Source: an uncultured Acidobacteriia bacterium (lineage in GTDB: Bacteria; Acidobacteriota; Terriglobia; Bryobacterales; Bryobacteraceae). From it: a stretch of DNA of 64,000 nt. Made by a program: the position numbers and the translations under genes. This document shows positions 61,822 through 64,000 of the stretch, piece by piece (position 1 is the first letter of the stretch; each line of letters starts with the position of its first letter). Below the pieces are notes generated by a model that ran no database searches, was not told the DNA's origin, and saw only the letters and a list, made by a program, of their open reading frames with translations. The stretch is taken from contig CAIXXM010000083.1 in NCBI GenBank assembly GCA_903923395.1, positions 123,128-187,127 on the forward strand, given 5' to 3'.

Positions 61822-64000
61822 ATGGAACTCATAGACAACATCAACAGCCTGCTCGGCGACGACCTAAGACAGACTCTCGTTCCGGGCGCAAAGCTCAAAA
61901 TCGCCGCATCCTGCTTTTCCATCTATGCTTTCGAAGCCCTGAAATCCGAGCTCAGCAAGATCGAGTCACTCGAATTTATCTTCACCAGCCCTGCCTTTCT
62001 TCCTGAAGAAGCAACCGACAAAATCAAGAAGGAGCGCCGCGAGTTTCATAACCCCAAATTCGAACGCGAGCGTGGACTCTACGGCAGCGAATTCGAAATT
62101 CGCCTGAAGAATAAACTTACCCAGCGCGCCATTGCAAGGGAATGTGCCGATTGGATCCGGGCTAAGGCCGCATTCCGCTCCAATCTCGGAAGCGCACCCA
62201 TGCAGCAGTTTGCCTGCGTCCAAACTTCAACCTCTGCCGAAACTGCCTATCTTCCCCTCCACGGCTTCACCGCCGTCGACCTTGGTTACCAGCCGGGCAA
62301 TGCACTTTCCAACATCGTGATGAAGTCAACCGACTCTCCTACGACCCAAACCTTTCTTCAACTCTTTCATCAAATCTGGCAAGACTCTTCCAAGGTGGGC
62401 GATGTCACTGAGATTCTCTGCGATCACATCGCCTCGGTCTACAAAGAAAACTCACCGGAACGGATCTACTTCCTAGTCCTCTTCCATATATTCAGCGAAT
62501 TCCTCGAAGAGATCGGCGAAGATGTCCTTCCCAATGACCTCACCGGTTACCGCAACACGCTCATCTGGCAGAAACTCTATGACTTCCAGCGCGACGCCGC
62601 CACCGGCATCATCAACAAGCTCGAAACCTTTTCCGGTTGCATCCTTGCCGATAGTGTCGGCCTCGGCAAAACCTTCACTGCACTCGCCGTAATCAAATAC
62701 TACGAACTTCGCAATCGCTCCGTACTCGTTCTCTGCCCCAAGAAGCTCGCCGATAACTGGCTCACTTACTCCCGCAACCTGAAGACCAATATCTTCCTGA
62801 AAGACCGCTTCAATTACACCGTTCTCTGCCACACAGATCTCCAGCGCACCCGCGGAGAATCCTTCGGCACCCGCCTGAACCAAATCGAATGGAATAACTT
62901 TGATCTGGTAGTCATCGACGAATCACATAACTTCCGCAATAACGACACCTACAAAGAGAAGGAAACCCGCTACCAGCGCCTCCTCAATTCCGTCATCCGT
63001 AACGGCATCAAGACCAAAGTCCTGATGCTCTCCGCCACCCCCGTCAATAACCGCTTCGCTGACCTCCGCAATCAACTCGCCCTCGCCTATGAAGGCGACC
63101 CGCACCTGCTTGCTTCCAAACTCAAGTCAGCCAAAGACGGCACACCCCAAGATATCGACCTCATCTTCCGCCGTGCCCAGGCTGCCTTCAATACGTGGGC
63201 GCAGTTACCCGCTGACCAACGCACTCCCGCCGCCATCCTGAACACTCTCGATTTCGACTTCTTTGAACTGCTCGATGCCGTCACCATCGCCCGCTCCCGC
63301 CGCCACATTGAAACCTTTTATGACACCGAAGCCGTCGGCAAATTTCCGCAACGCCTGAAGCCCATCTCTGTCCACTGCCCGCTCACCCACCGGACCGATG
63401 TCATCGGCTTCAATGACATCTTTCAACAACTCTCCTTGCTGAACCTTTGCCTGTACGCACCGGTCAGCTATATCCTCCCCAGCCGCCTCCCCAAGTACGA
63501 AGATCTCTATGACACTTCCGTCAAAGGCGGCACCGGCACTCTGAAGCAGCGTGACCGTGAGCAGAGCCTCAAAGCGCTCATGACCGTGAACCTCCTGAAG
63601 CGTCTGGAAAGCTCCGTTGAATCCTTCCGGCTCACCCTGAGCCGTCTGGCCACTCACCACGAAGATCTTCTTCAGAAAATCGAACTTTGCCTGAAAACCG
63701 GCGCCGACGTCACCTACAGTGACCCCTCACCCAGAGTCCTCAACACCGACCCGGACGATGACGATGTGGACGACCCCCTAGACGAGCCCTCCGATTCCAG
63801 CGGCCCCACCATCGGCGCCAAGATCAAAATCTCCCTTTCTGACATGGACCTGCCGTCCTGGCAGCACGACCTGCGCGCGGATCTCACTCTCATCTCGGCC
63901 CTGCTCCACGAAATGAACAAAGTCGGGCCGGAGGATGACGCCAAACTCCAGCACCTGAAAACACAGATCCTCTCCAAGCTCGCTTCCCCCGTCAACGCCA
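61822..64000 (+). CDS. SNF2/DEAD-like helicase with N-terminal PLD-like region (partial, runs off the window)
   Basis: At least 726 residues, cut by the window edge. Start taken as ATG 61822. Residues about 1-190 resemble the degenerate phospholipase-D-like module found in front of some helicases (GAKLKIAASCFSIYAFEAL). The helicase core follows: Q-like LYDFQRDAATGII (252-264), Walker A DSVGLGKTFTAL (277-288), motif II VVIDESHNF (363-371), motif III VLMLSATPVNN (400-410). An acidic patch lies near 635-655. Such proteins occur in restriction-like defence clusters beside methyltransferases, which could lie just past the edge. Base composition appears more A/T than that of the preceding operon, hinting at transfer. 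Confidence 0.88.
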   Translation, partial: MELIDNINSLLGDDLRQTLVPGAKLKIAASCFSIYAFEALKSELSKIESLEFIFTSPAFLPEEATDKIKKERREFHNPKFERERGLYGSEFEIRLKNKLTQRAIARECADWIRAKAAFRSNLGSAPMQQFACVQTSTSAETAYLPLHGFTAVDLGYQPGNALSNIVMKSTDSPTTQTFLQLFHQIWQDSSKVGDVTEILCDHIASVYKENSPERIYFLVLFHIFSEFLEEIGEDVLPNDLTGYRNTLIWQKLYDFQRDAATGIINKLETFSGCILADSVGLGKTFTALAVIKYYELRNRSVLVLCPKKLADNWLTYSRNLKTNIFLKDRFNYTVLCHTDLQRTRGESFGTRLNQIEWNNFDLVVIDESHNFRNNDTYKEKETRYQRLLNSVIRNGIKTKVLMLSATPVNNRFADLRNQLALAYEGDPHLLASKLKSAKDGTPQDIDLIFRRAQAAFNTWAQLPADQRTPAAILNTLDFDFFELLDAVTIARSRRHIETFYDTEAVGKFPQRLKPISVHCPLTHRTDVIGFNDIFQQLSLLNLCLYAPVSYILPSRLPKYEDLYDTSVKGGTGTLKQRDREQSLKALMTVNLLKRLESSVESFRLTLSRLATHHEDLLQKIELCLKTGADVTYSDPSPRVLNTDPDDDDVDDPLDEPSDSSGPTIGAKIKISLSDMDLPSWQHDLRADLTLISALLHEMNKVGPEDDAKLQHLKTQILSKLASPVNA

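Noticed and set aside
1..64000. CRISPR array, tRNA, rRNA or insertion sequence
   Set aside because: No regularly spaced direct repeats, cloverleaf-like sequences or transposase motifs were recognised in the gaps; sensitive searches could not be run.

Overview
The window (about 60% G+C) looks like the chromosome of a member of the Acidobacteriota, most likely the Bryobacteraceae/Solibacterales. The evidence is family content: two secreted proteins with the acidobacterial VWFA-related domain, four large Oar-like TonB-dependent receptors that each begin with a carboxypeptidase-regulatory-like domain, a secreted protein ending in the Solibacter-type C-terminal domain, many Tat-exported sugar enzymes, and a c-type cytochrome of the photosynthetic-reaction-centre-subunit type. 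No tRNA, rRNA, CRISPR array or insertion sequence was seen. No stretch over 300 bases lacks a gene or gene remnant; the longest gap is 6752-7023.

Layout. 1-6.8 kb: a heptosyltransferase (waaF), three poorly known proteins, a Tat-exported TIM-barrel sugar isomerase-like protein, a decayed two-gene ATPase/partner cassette, and a glutathione peroxidase. 7-11.7 kb: two paralogous secreted M48 metalloproteases flanking a TonB-type protein, closed by a terminator. 11.7-20 kb: an amidohydrolase/alcohol dehydrogenase pair, a small secreted repeat protein, a rhodanese, murA and the two VWFA proteins. 20-21.6 kb: an M28 peptidase.

21.7-30.8 kb (minus strand): a nearly gapless nine-gene run: TonB receptor, DUF1080 hydrolase, ECF sigma factor, zinc anti-sigma protein, membrane protein, PP2C phosphatase, anti-sigma kinase, STAS antagonist and nagB. 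It places surface glycan uptake, an ECF system and a complete partner-switching module in one apparent transcription unit. 31-41.8 kb: a second receptor, a DUF4143 ATPase behind twin 37-bp palindromes, a Gfo/Idh oxidoreductase downstream of a third receptor, and a porin.

41.8-46.5 kb: transketolase, divergent from a fatty-acid desaturase that is followed at once by a histidine kinase and response regulator, with a perfect inverted repeat in the shared promoter region. 46.5-58.6 kb: a bacilliredoxin, a Tat lipoprotein oxidase whose D-amino-acid-oxidase domain appears circularly permuted, a Uma2-type nuclease, a fourth receptor, the cytochrome, an M61 peptidase and a 966-residue secreted protein. 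58.7-64 kb: an outer-membrane-like protein, an acetyltransferase/hydrolase/cupin operon, and a large helicase cut by the window edge.

Overall this is a polymer-degrading, signalling-rich Gram-negative region. Receptors bring in oligosaccharides, Tat enzymes act on them in the periplasm, and several envelope regulators surround them. The strongest leads are the permuted oxidase, the twin palindromes that contain a leaderless promoter, the nine-gene receptor/sigma/partner-switch run, the desaturase-linked two-component system, and the inactivated ATPase cassette.
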